In this document: positions 1 to 6,887 of the stretch, one piece after another
Position numbering within the stretch: the first letter of the stretch is position 1
How the letters are laid out: each line of letters begins with the position of its first letter
NCBI GenBank assembly: GCA_025361085.1
Contig: JANYAX010000028.1
Coordinates: forward strand, 1-33,064
DNA length: 33,064 nt
DNA from: Candidatus Nomurabacteria bacterium
Lineage (GTDB): Bacteria > Patescibacteriota > Minisyncoccia > Phycocordibacterales > UBA9973
Reading direction: 5' to 3'
Position numbers and translations under genes: made by a program
The notes under the pieces: model-generated
Seen by the model: the letters and a program-made list of their open reading frames with translations, nothing else
The model's database searches: none
What the model was told of the DNA's origin: nothing

Positions 1-1149
<1,149 letters not shown>

Positions 1150-1337
1150 AATAGAACGGAACAAAAGAAAAAATACTTTTGTGTCCTTAAACTGGATTAA
1201 TGTCTCACAGCGCTCTGTGAGACTTACTTATTTGCGTTGCATCATTAATTCGGGTTGAATTAATGTGCTTTTATTTGTGATACAAAACTATATAAATTTC
1301 AAAGAAAATAAATCAGCCAGGTATACACCAGACTGTA
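1150..1337 (-). promoter_or_regulatory. 16S leader with two perfect hairpins
   Basis: The leader between the predicted start and the 16S gene holds two perfect hairpins: GTCTCACAG/CTGTGAGAC (1202-1210 and 1215-1223, loop CGCT) and CATTAATTC/GAATTAATG (1243-1251 and 1257-1265). They could be processing or anti-termination structures. I see no coding potential here. Confidence 0.5.
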
Positions 1338-1343
1338 AGGACT

Positions 1344-1371
1344 ATTATATAGATATAAATAAAGAAGTCAA
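1344..1371 (-). promoter_or_regulatory. rRNA operon promoter
   Basis: On the minus strand TTGACT (1366-1371) and TATAAT (1344-1349) are separated by 16 bases, a near-consensus housekeeping promoter. It reads towards the 16S gene and predicts a start near 1337, giving a leader of about 190 nt. Confidence 0.75.
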
Positions 1372-1398
1372 GCATTTTACCGTCTATTCTACTCATAG

Positions 1399-1426
1399 AA
1401 AAACCCGTTAAAAATAAGGGGTTTTT
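1399..1426 (-). terminator. Intrinsic terminator after the acidic protein gene
   Basis: AAAAACCC (1399-1406) and GGGTTTTT (1419-1426) form a perfect stem followed by a T run on the minus strand. It lies just past the stop codon at 1436 and upstream of the rRNA promoter, so it separates the two transcription units. Confidence 0.7.
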
Positions 1427-1435
1427 AGTAAAAAT

Positions 1436-1921
1436 TCACAAAGTTGGATCTAATGGGTCGATGTATCCAATATGGCTATCTCTTTCTGCTCTCTTTTTTA
1501 GAGCTTTTGCTATGGCTATTTTTTTTGCTAATTCTATTTGTGCTGGAGTTTTTGTACTTTTAGTTGGATGAGGAAATTCTTTCTTATCAAAACCTTTATG
1601 GTAACCAATATCCTCCCAAGGGTCTACTTTATCAAATTCTTCTGTTTTTATTACATCATTCTCATCTCTCTGTTCTTCCAATCCATCTAAAATACTATTT
1701 TCATAATTATTTTCAAATTGTTTTACAATCTTTTCAATTACCAATTGATATTCAAAATTTACATCTTCACCTTCTTCAATTCTTTTTTCTAATTCTTCTT
1801 TTTTTTCCAAAAGCTCTTCTAGACTTTCATTGTCTTCTATTTGTTTTTCGTCCAAAGTAGGCTCCGATGTAATAGGTGCCTTAGGTTCACTTGGTATATT
1901 AATTGATTCAAAATTCTCCAT
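1436..1921 (-). CDS. Hypothetical acidic coiled-coil protein (161 aa)
   Basis: I do not recognise this protein. It is soluble with no signal peptide or membrane segment. Residues 1-100 are strongly acidic and Glu/Asn-rich with a likely coiled coil around residues 30-55 (LEELLEKKEELEKRIEEG). The last 60 residues differ: a Trp/Gly/His patch (DPWEDIGYHKGFD) and then a basic, Ala/Lys-rich helix ending in SHIGYIDPLDP. It starts six bases after the stop of the 72-aa gene upstream, which shares its acidic make-up, so the two are probably co-transcribed. The terminator at 1399-1426 closes the unit. Confidence 0.7.
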   Translation of the reverse strand: MENFESINIPSEPKAPITSEPTLDEKQIEDNESLEELLEKKEELEKRIEEGEDVNFEYQLVIEKIVKQFENNYENSILDGLEEQRDENDVIKTEEFDKVDPWEDIGYHKGFDKKEFPHPTKSTKTPAQIELAKKIAIAKALKKRAERDSHIGYIDPLDPTL

Positions 1922-1927
1922 ATAGTT

Positions 1928-2146
1928 TTATTTTTTTAAATTTTGCAATCTTTCAAGTTCTTCTTTGTAATAATTAGCAGAATCATTATGCTCTGACTTA
2001 ACATAAGGATAATCCTCTTTATTAAAAAGTTCACCACTTTCTTCTGGTTGTATTATATTATTTTCATCATTTAAAGACCCTTCCGTAACTTTTTGATTCA
2101 TACTAAAAAACTCGTCATCTTTACCAAATTTTTCGAAATTTATCAT
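1928..2146 (-). CDS. Hypothetical small acidic protein (72 aa)
   Basis: A 72-residue acidic protein of unknown function beginning MINFEKFGKDDEFF. The frame stays open upstream to 2284, but that extension runs through the tRNA-Lys-linked repeat element and through a good -10 box, so I place the start at the ATG at 2146. TATAAT lies seven bases before this ATG, implying a leaderless mRNA. The C-terminus (ANYYKEELERLQNLKK) is a probable helix. It is followed closely by the 161-aa acidic protein, with which it likely forms an operon. Confidence 0.6.
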   Translation of the reverse strand: MINFEKFGKDDEFFSMNQKVTEGSLNDENNIIQPEESGELFNKEDYPYVKSEHNDSANYYKEELERLQNLKK

Positions 2147-2153
2147 ATACTTT

Positions 2154-2159
2154 ATTATA
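2154..2159 (-). promoter_or_regulatory. -10 box of the 72-aa gene
   Basis: TATAAT on the minus strand, seven bases from the ATG at 2146. It lies only a few bases past the copied tRNA-Lys 3' end. No convincing -35 is visible. Confidence 0.55.
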
Positions 2160-2165
2160 CTACTT

Positions 2166-2323
2166 TGTGCCCCGTGAGGGAATCTCGCCCTACGGTCGCT
2201 GGTATTTTTCATGTTGTAAACAACATTGAAAAATCTTTCGCTCCCCTCACGCAAGCAAAGCAGTTTGCTTGCTACGAGGCACACATATTAAAAAAGACGC
2301 CTTAGCCGCTTTTTTAATATGTG
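2166..2323 (-). ncRNA. tRNA-Lys-linked structured element
   Basis: This minus-strand segment follows tRNA-Lys without a gap. In order it contains: a segment complementary to the tRNA 3' end (perfect 18-base arms 2279-2296 and 2309-2326), a 9-bp hairpin with CTGC loop (2251-2272), GTGAGGG plus a conserved CGAAAGA stretch (2234-2250), a long hairpin TTTTTC..GAAAAA (2205-2233), a strongly conserved stretch ending GTAGGGCGAGA (2183-2204), and a second copy of the tRNA 3' end (2166-2184, 19 bases identical to 2322-2340). GTGAGGG (2244-2250) can pair with CCCTCAC of that copy (2174-2180). The element after tRNA-Gln at 8928-9066 has the same parts in the same order. Function unknown; it may be a mobile repeat or a co-transcribed RNA. 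Confidence 0.6.
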
Positions 2324-2326
2324 TGC
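2279..2326 (-). repeat. 18-bp perfect inverted repeat at the tRNA-Lys 3' end
   Basis: Arms 2279-2296 and 2309-2326 are exact reverse complements around a 12-base loop. The right arm includes the last three bases of tRNA-Lys. Reading from the tRNA, the inner part has A6 and T6 tracts around GC pairs, so it may also act as terminator for the tRNA. Confidence 0.65.
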
Positions 2327-2396
2327 CCCGTGAGGGAATCGAACCCCCGACCATCTCCTTAAGAGGGAGCTGCTCTACCAGCTGAGCTAACAGGGC
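2324..2396 (-). tRNA. tRNA-Lys(CTT)
   Basis: A full cloverleaf on the minus strand: acceptor GCCCTGT pairs with ACGGGGC (one G-U), D arm GCTC/GAGC, anticodon loop CTCTTAA with anticodon CTT, T arm GGGGG/CCCTC (one G-U) with TTCGATT. The discriminator is A and the 3' CCA is not encoded. The outermost anticodon-stem pair (G27-A43) is mismatched. Fragments of this gene are repeated on both sides. Confidence 0.93.
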
Positions 2397-2427
2397 AAAC
2401 TATTTACTTTTTAAAATTAAACTTTAT
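2385..2427 (-). repeat. 43-bp direct repeat, gene copy (tRNA-Lys 5' end plus upstream flank)
   Basis: Bases 2385-2427 and 2459-2501 are identical over 43 bases. This copy spans the first dozen bases of tRNA-Lys and about 31 bases upstream of it. Confidence 0.85.
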
Positions 2428-2458
2428 CTCACTATACTAGCTTTAGACCTACCAAAAC

Positions 2459-2501
2459 AGCTAACAGGGCAAACTATTTACTTTTTAAAATTAAACTTTA
2501 T
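2459..2501 (-). repeat. 43-bp direct repeat, upstream copy with degenerate tRNA-Lys 5' fragment
   Basis: Second copy of the 43-bp repeat. On the minus strand it continues as GCCCTGTTAGCTG followed by TTTTGGTAGG, which resembles a decayed acceptor and D arm of the same tRNA. It looks like the remnant of a tandem tRNA-Lys duplication. The gap 2397-2510 otherwise holds no gene. Confidence 0.75.
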
Positions 2502-2509
2502 ATACTATA

Positions 2510-3478
2510 TTATTTTCTTAATAATTTTACAAGTTCGTCTGTAAGTTTTTTTACAGAAGCATCATCATAAAGCGAAAGCGTGAAAACTGGTTTTTTTAAT
2601 TTCTTAAATTCACTCTTTATTTTTTCTATTTTTTTCTCATCACCGATGACATCAGTTTTTGTAAGAATTATGACTTCATTTTTCTCAATTAATGATTCAT
2701 CGTAATTTTCTAATTCTTTACGAATTTGTTTATACACTTTCATTGGGTTTTCATTTTCAAACGATACTAAATGCACTAGCATTCGAGTTCTTTTGATATG
2801 ACGGAGGAATTTGATACCTAATCCTTTCCCTTCACTTGCCCCTTCTATAAGACCTGGAATATCGGCAATAGTATAACCAAAGAAATCGCCCAAATTAGGA
2901 TCAAGTGTTGTGAACTGATAACTTCCTATTTTTGCTGAAGCATTGGTGACAGCATTCAAAAGTGATGATTTGCCAGCATTCGGTAAACCGATCAATCCTG
3001 CATCAGCAAAAAGCTCAAGCTCAATTTTGAAATTCCCTTCTTCTCCACTTTTACCCTTCGTTGCTTTTTCAGGAGTTGTGTTTATAGAACTTTTAAACTG
3101 TTCATTGCCATAGCCTCCGACTCCACCTTTTAGCAACAATTCTTTTTGGCCGACTTTATCAAGTGATACCTTCCCATTACTTTCTATGTTAGTAATAATA
3201 GAACCCACTGGTAATTCTATTATCAAATCTTTCCCATCTTTTCCATGACGACTTCCACCAGCACCTTCATCTCCATCTTCAGCTTCGAAAGTTTTCTTGT
3301 GTTTGTATTTTGAAAGCAAATGAATATCGTTAAGAGCGACAGCATAGACATCACCACCCTTACCACCATCACCTCCGTTGGGCCCACCTTTATCTATAAA
3401 CTTTTCCCGACGCCAGCGAACAACCCCGTTTCCACCGTGGCCAGCTTTTGCAAAAAATTTTATTTCATCGATAAACAT
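2510..3478 (-). CDS. obg: GTPase Obg (CgtA), ribosome assembly
   Basis: A 322-residue Obg GTPase, which acts in 50S subunit maturation and stress signalling. Residues 1-156 form the glycine-rich Obg fold (GHGGNG, GGPNGGDGGKGG, GGVGGYGN). The G domain follows: G1 GLPNAGKS at 164-171, switch region FTTLDPN, G3 DIPG at 206-209, and G4 TKTD. The C-terminal extension found in some family members is absent. I use the ATG at 3478 because MFIDEIKFFAKAGHGG is the standard family start; the frame runs 27 codons further but that part crosses a large hairpin and is not Obg-like. The hairpin at 3488-3578 sits directly upstream, between obg and the MYG1-like gene. Confidence 0.95.
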   Translation of the reverse strand: MFIDEIKFFAKAGHGGNGVVRWRREKFIDKGGPNGGDGGKGGDVYAVALNDIHLLSKYKHKKTFEAEDGDEGAGGSRHGKDGKDLIIELPVGSIITNIESNGKVSLDKVGQKELLLKGGVGGYGNEQFKSSINTTPEKATKGKSGEEGNFKIELELFADAGLIGLPNAGKSSLLNAVTNASAKIGSYQFTTLDPNLGDFFGYTIADIPGLIEGASEGKGLGIKFLRHIKRTRMLVHLVSFENENPMKVYKQIRKELENYDESLIEKNEVIILTKTDVIGDEKKIEKIKSEFKKLKKPVFTLSLYDDASVKKLTDELVKLLRK

Positions 3479-3487
3479 ATGTTTTTT

Positions 3488-3578
3488 AAAGGAAGAATAA
3501 AATTGTTTAATTTTCTTGCGCTTTACCCTAAAGGGCTCCGGCACGACTGCGAAAATCAAACAATTTTATTCTTCCTTT
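3488..3578. repeat. Large inverted repeat before obg (21-bp perfect arms)
   Basis: Arms 3488-3508 and 3558-3578 are exact reverse complements. The interior adds a second pairing, ATTTTC with GAAAAT, and a GC-rich centre (CCCTAAAGGG). The distal arm lies ten bases before the obg start codon, so in an mRNA reading through from upstream genes this would be a strong 5' hairpin. It may be a repeat insertion, a terminator/attenuator or a processing site. Confidence 0.75.
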
Positions 3579-3585
3579 TGCTACT

Positions 3586-4500
3586 TTACGTCAATAATGC
3601 CTTTTCAGCAAGCTTTATAGCACTTTCTTTTGATTTAACCGCTAAGTAAAACCCATTCTGATGACAGAATACAACATCCGAGATACCAGTAGCCTCTTTT
3701 AATCTTTCATCTCCGCCAGTGAATCCTCTCCAAGATTCAGGGAATAGTTTTCTGCTTTCCATTGTCTCTGGGCTTTTCTTTATGGCTTCTACTTTCCATA
3801 GATGACTTTTCGAGCTTGGATAAATCAGATATATCGGTTCGGGTAACTTTGATAAAGTATCTTGTAATAAATATCTGGGAAAATCTATTTCGGATGTTAT
3901 TATTCGTTTATCGTTCGATTTGTTGTAATCACCAATGAGAGCTTCTATCCCTTCTATATCATCTTTCGCAATTTTTATTTCTCTCTTTAATAATTCTACG
4001 ACTTTCTCGACTTGGTTTTCAAATATTTCATCAATGTCTTTATTTTCTTCTTTCCAAGTAGGAATCACAGAAAGAAATATTGCTTCTACATTGTACGGAA
4101 AAACATTTTTAATTTTGGGTATTAAAATATCGAAACCCTCATCTGTAGCATCGATAGATTGGACAATTTTATTATCAATTTTATCTGCAACTTCTTTACT
4201 TCCGCATATTTGTTCACCATACTTTTTCCAAACCAAACCAAAAGCAGCATAAGGTATACCATTCTCGCGAACTCCACCGCCACCTTTTTGATGATGATCG
4301 AATCGGTTTTTCTCCGGATCGTTTACTCCACCCACGTCGTATACATAATTTCCTGTTTCAAAAATTTTAGGGTCGCGAGTACGAATGATTTTTATATTTC
4401 CATTATTGAGTATTGAAAGAATTGCAGTCGCGAAAAGATCATCGGTATGAAAGGCACCATTGTGAGTAACGCATATTTTCTTTTTATTAAAAAATGACAT
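3586..4500 (-). CDS. MYG1/UPF0160 family DHH-type phosphoesterase
   Basis: A 304-residue member of the MYG1 (UPF0160) family, related to DHH phosphoesterases; eukaryotic members are exonucleases, while the bacterial role is unclear. The metal-binding motifs are intact: THNGAFHTDD at residues 12-21 (His, His, Asp-Asp), a VYDVGG stretch near 53-58, and FDHHQ at 67-71. The family's C-terminal region is present, including a GFTGGDERL-like stretch and a Cys-His-Gln-Asn segment. It is full length. The gene is five bases from the DedA-like gene upstream and belongs to the yqeY-led minus-strand run. Confidence 0.88.
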   Translation of the reverse strand: MSFFNKKKICVTHNGAFHTDDLFATAILSILNNGNIKIIRTRDPKIFETGNYVYDVGGVNDPEKNRFDHHQKGGGGVRENGIPYAAFGLVWKKYGEQICGSKEVADKIDNKIVQSIDATDEGFDILIPKIKNVFPYNVEAIFLSVIPTWKEENKDIDEIFENQVEKVVELLKREIKIAKDDIEGIEALIGDYNKSNDKRIITSEIDFPRYLLQDTLSKLPEPIYLIYPSSKSHLWKVEAIKKSPETMESRKLFPESWRGFTGGDERLKEATGISDVVFCHQNGFYLAVKSKESAIKLAEKALLT

Positions 4501-4505
4501 TTTAT

Positions 4506-5111
4506 TTATTTATTTATTTCTTTAGTTTCAAATAATTCGATAGCAAAGGCGACGATCTTCTCAAGAACAAAGAACATTAAGAAGAATATAAGTATTATAC
4601 CAAGAAACTTGCGAATATCCTTACTTATAGACATGGCCGTTAAACTGAAGAAATAACCGATAGAAAGCATTGTAACTGACCACGCTATGAGTGAAGACAC
4701 TTCGGCCTTTATGAAAGTTCGTATTTTTATCTTTTTGAATCCAGCGAAAACGAGCGAGAACAAGTGCATACCAAGAATTAAAAACCGTGACAAGAAAATA
4801 GAAAGAAAAGGTTTTTGCAAATAATTTGGTAAAAAATAATTCACACGACTTTCTGCTTGAAGTAGAAAATTGTTTGTCGAGTGATACTTTTGTAAATAAT
4901 AACCAATTTTATAACCAATAAAAGATTTTATGCTACCACCAATAATAATCGAAAGAATTACTAAAAAAATATTTAGGGATCCGAGGTGAGTGAAAATCCC
5001 TGCCATTACTACGACGATCTCTCCTTCTATTATCATTCCAAGAATAATCAATAAATATCCGATTCCAGCATTATCAGCGGCAAAATGTTTAATATAACTT
5101 AAGGTCAGCAT
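4506..5111 (-). CDS. DedA-like (SNARE-associated) membrane protein
   Basis: A 201-residue integral membrane protein with about five hydrophobic stretches. The order fits the DedA/VTT fold: an N-terminal re-entrant segment with a glutamate (GMIIEGEIVVVMAG), a Gly-rich helix (IIGGSIKSFIGYKIGYYL), then SRFLILGMHLFSLVFAG, matching the family's arginine-containing loop and Gly-containing helix. Family members are linked to phospholipid flipping and membrane homeostasis. Similarity is by pattern and weaker than for the neighbours. It lies in the same tight operon as yqeY and the MYG1-like gene. Confidence 0.7.
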   Translation of the reverse strand: MLTLSYIKHFAADNAGIGYLLIILGMIIEGEIVVVMAGIFTHLGSLNIFLVILSIIIGGSIKSFIGYKIGYYLQKYHSTNNFLLQAESRVNYFLPNYLQKPFLSIFLSRFLILGMHLFSLVFAGFKKIKIRTFIKAEVSSLIAWSVTMLSIGYFFSLTAMSISKDIRKFLGIILIFFLMFFVLEKIVAFAIELFETKEINK

Positions 5112-5117
5112 ATTTGA

Positions 5118-5462
5118 TTAGTCGTCGAAGTGAAATATTTTGGTCAATATCCAATTTATTATTGATACCAGCAATGATCCGATGAAGGCTGCTTGGAATG
5201 TCGTAACTGAAAAACCTTTAATAAAGGTGCCGAGATACCAGAACACTGCCCCATTTATCACAAGCGAAAAAAGTCCTAATGTAATAAGGTTGATTGGTAA
5301 TGTTAATATCTTGACTATTGGCTTTATAAACATGTTAAACAAAGTGAGGCAAGCCCCTACGATTAGAGCTACCCAAATAGGATCGACAGTGATACCTGTA
5401 ACAATTTTTGTAGTTACAAAAACAGCAACCGAAAGAATAATAAAACGTAAAATAATTTTCAT
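5118..5462 (-). CDS. YvlD-like four-helix membrane protein (phage holin 4 superfamily)
   Basis: A 114-residue protein with four hydrophobic helices. It matches the small YvlD/phage_holin_4_2 family through features such as LFNMFIKPIVKILTLPINLITLGLFSL and the following NGAVFW helix. Despite the family name it is normally a chromosomal membrane protein of unknown role, in some bacteria part of envelope stress responses. It is full length. The gene lies six bases from the DedA-like gene and 13 from yqeY. Confidence 0.85.
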   Translation of the reverse strand: MKIILRFIILSVAVFVTTKIVTGITVDPIWVALIVGACLTLFNMFIKPIVKILTLPINLITLGLFSLVINGAVFWYLGTFIKGFSVTTFQAAFIGSLLVSIINWILTKIFHFDD

Positions 5463-5475
5463 CTATTTTTTATAT

Positions 5476-5931
5476 TTATTTAAATAATGTATCGACTATT
5501 TCTTTTACTAAACTGCCATCGGCTTTACCTTTTAAATCTTTCATAAGTGATGCCATAAACATTCCTTTCTTCGTAACATCGACAGCGTCAAGTTCCGCAA
5601 TTTTATTTTTGACAATTTCTTCTACTTCACTTCTCTCCATCAGCTTGGGGAGGAATTCTTCTAGAATTGAGAGCTGAGCTTTTTCAACCTCGACTAAATC
5701 CGCACGATTCCCTTTTGTGAATTGTTCAATAGAGTCTTTCCTCTGTTTAGATGCGCGAGTAATAACTTTTATAACTTCTTCATCGGTTAGCATATCTTGT
5801 GGAGTTTTACCTGTAGCCACAAGCTCATTGGTAAATGCCGTGACAAGCCCACGCATAACCTCGAGACGAACCTTATCCCCTGCCTTCATTGATTCCTTTA
5901 TTTGATTTTTAATTTGTTCATGTAATGACAT
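5476..5931 (-). CDS. yqeY: YqeY/GatB-like domain protein
   Basis: A 151-residue member of the YqeY family, a helical domain related to the tail of GatB, the amidotransferase subunit that makes Gln-tRNA(Gln). Its stand-alone role is not established. Features: N-terminal helices with VRLEVMRGLVTAFTNE, a middle ASKQRKDSIEQFTKGNR stretch, EKAQLSILEEFLPKLM, and the C-terminal KGMFMASLMKDLKGKADGS. It is the first gene of a minus-strand run (yqeY, yvlD-like, dedA-like, MYG1-like) with gaps of 5-13 bases. TATAAT lies seven bases before the ATG, which predicts a leaderless transcript. Confidence 0.93.
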   Translation of the reverse strand: MSLHEQIKNQIKESMKAGDKVRLEVMRGLVTAFTNELVATGKTPQDMLTDEEVIKVITRASKQRKDSIEQFTKGNRADLVEVEKAQLSILEEFLPKLMERSEVEEIVKNKIAELDAVDVTKKGMFMASLMKDLKGKADGSLVKEIVDTLFK

Positions 5932-5938
5932 GTGGTTT

Positions 5939-5944
5939 ATTATA
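5939..5944 (-). promoter_or_regulatory. -10 box of the yqeY operon
   Basis: TATAAT on the minus strand with seven bases to the yqeY start codon. No clear -35. Confidence 0.55.
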
Positions 5945-5972
5945 CCAAAAATGATACAATAATGGAATGAAT

Positions 5973-6090
5973 CCCGTTAGAAGCCGCGATCACGGCAAGA
6001 GAACGAGATTAAGAAAATAAATTATTAAAATAAATTGAAAAAAGCAGAACAAAATCACCACAAGGTGACCGCGATCTGCTTCTAAACGGG
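5973..6090. repeat. Imperfect long inverted repeat before the exonuclease gene
   Basis: The outer arms CCCGTTAGAAGC (5973-5984) and GCTTCTAAACGGG (6078-6090) pair with one bulge. Both sides continue with a CGCGATC core (CGCGATCACGG and GACCGCGATC), and an inner hairpin TCACC/GGTGA is also present. The distal arm ends directly before the ATG at 6091. The interval between divergent yqeY and this gene has no other gene. Confidence 0.65.
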
Positions 6091-6867
6091 ATGAAAAAAA
6101 TTATATTTTTAGACACAGAAACAACTGGGAATGAGCCCAAAAAAGATTTTCTTTGCCAGCTTGCATACAAGACGCGAGACCTGCCAGCGCAGGCAGGTGA
6201 AACTTTTTGTGAACTATACAAACCGCCGATTCATATTCCACCTGAAGCAAGTGCTGTGACTCATATAACAGACAAAACAGTTGTTGATAAAAAAGTATTT
6301 AGAGAAAGTCCTGAATATGTAAGAATAAAAACACTTCTCGAATCACCCGATTCAGTTCTCGTAGCCCACAATGCAAAATTTGATATTGCTATAATTGCAA
6401 ATGAAGATATCATCCCCGCACATTTTATTTGCACTCTGCGAGTAGCAAGATTTTTGGATAAGAACAATGTCATTCCACAATACCGTCTACAATATTTGAG
6501 ATATTATTTAGATATAGATATTGAGGCATCCGCACACGATGCTCTTGGCGATGTTTTAGTTCTCGAAAAATTATACGAGAGATTACTTGATAAAATAAAA
6601 GAAACCCCCTCTGCCTTTGGCATCTCCCCCTTATCAGGGGGCGAAGAAATACACGATCAAATTATAGAGAAAATGATAGAAATATCATCCAAACCATCAC
6701 TTATGAATATGTTTAATTTCGGGAAATATAATGGCAAGACCGTCCAAGAAGTCGCCAACATTGACCGCGGATACTTAGAATGGATGCTCGCGCAGAAAGA
6801 ACAAAATGAGGATAATGAAGAAGATTGGATATATACTCTTAGATATTATCTTGGCAAATTGCAGTAA
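6091..6867 (+). CDS. DnaQ-like (DEDDh) 3'-5' exonuclease
   Basis: A 258-residue protein with an N-terminal DEDDh exonuclease domain: D8 and E10 in LDTET, D98 in HNAKFD, and H149 and D154 in HDALGD. Such domains remove nucleotides from DNA or RNA 3' ends, in proofreading (DnaQ) or repair (ExoX). The C-terminal module, about residues 209-238 (FGKYNGKTVQEV, then GYLEWML), matches the small domain often joined to ExoX-like enzymes. Two palindromic insertions are visible in the coding sequence: residues 31-36 (LPAQAG) in the exonuclease domain, and about residues 172-185 (TPSAFGISPLSGGE) in the linker. No polymerase gene is adjacent, so a repair role fits best. Confidence 0.88.
   Translation: MKKIIFLDTETTGNEPKKDFLCQLAYKTRDLPAQAGETFCELYKPPIHIPPEASAVTHITDKTVVDKKVFRESPEYVRIKTLLESPDSVLVAHNAKFDIAIIANEDIIPAHFICTLRVARFLDKNNVIPQYRLQYLRYYLDIDIEASAHDALGDVLVLEKLYERLLDKIKETPSAFGISPLSGGEEIHDQIIEKMIEISSKPSLMNMFNFGKYNGKTVQEVANIDRGYLEWMLAQKEQNEDNEEDWIYTLRYYLGKLQ
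6180..6197 (+). repeat. In-frame 18-bp palindrome, copy 1 (exonuclease gene)
   Basis: CCTGCCAGCGCAGGCAGG has eight of nine possible pairs. Read C-CTG-CCA-GCG-CAG-GCA-GG it gives LPAQAG, residues 31-36. It has one change from the shared consensus CCTGCCTGCGCAGGCAGG. Confidence 0.8.
6612..6641 (+). repeat. Second palindromic insertion in the exonuclease gene
   Basis: Two adjacent hairpins, TGCC/GGCA (6612-6622) and CCCCCT/AGGGGG (6626-6641), lie within the coding sequence and encode a Pro/Ser/Gly-rich linker between the exonuclease domain and the C-terminal module. Confidence 0.55.
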
Positions 6868-6875
6868 AAATATGA

Positions 6876-6881
6876 TAGAAT
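6876..6881 (+). promoter_or_regulatory. -10 box of rmuC
   Basis: TAGAAT with six bases to the rmuC ATG at 6888; a TTGGCA lies 19 bases upstream. This predicts a leaderless transcript. Confidence 0.45.
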
Positions 6882-6887
6882 AAGAAT

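Noticed and set aside
2147-2284. Upstream extension of the 72-aa protein
   Set aside because: It would translate the repeat element and the promoter -10 box.
3479-3559. 27-codon extension of Obg
   Set aside because: It runs through a large hairpin and does not resemble the family; MFIDEIKFF is the usual start.
5118-5462. True phage holin
   Set aside because: Despite the superfamily name it lies in a housekeeping operon and fits the YvlD-like family.
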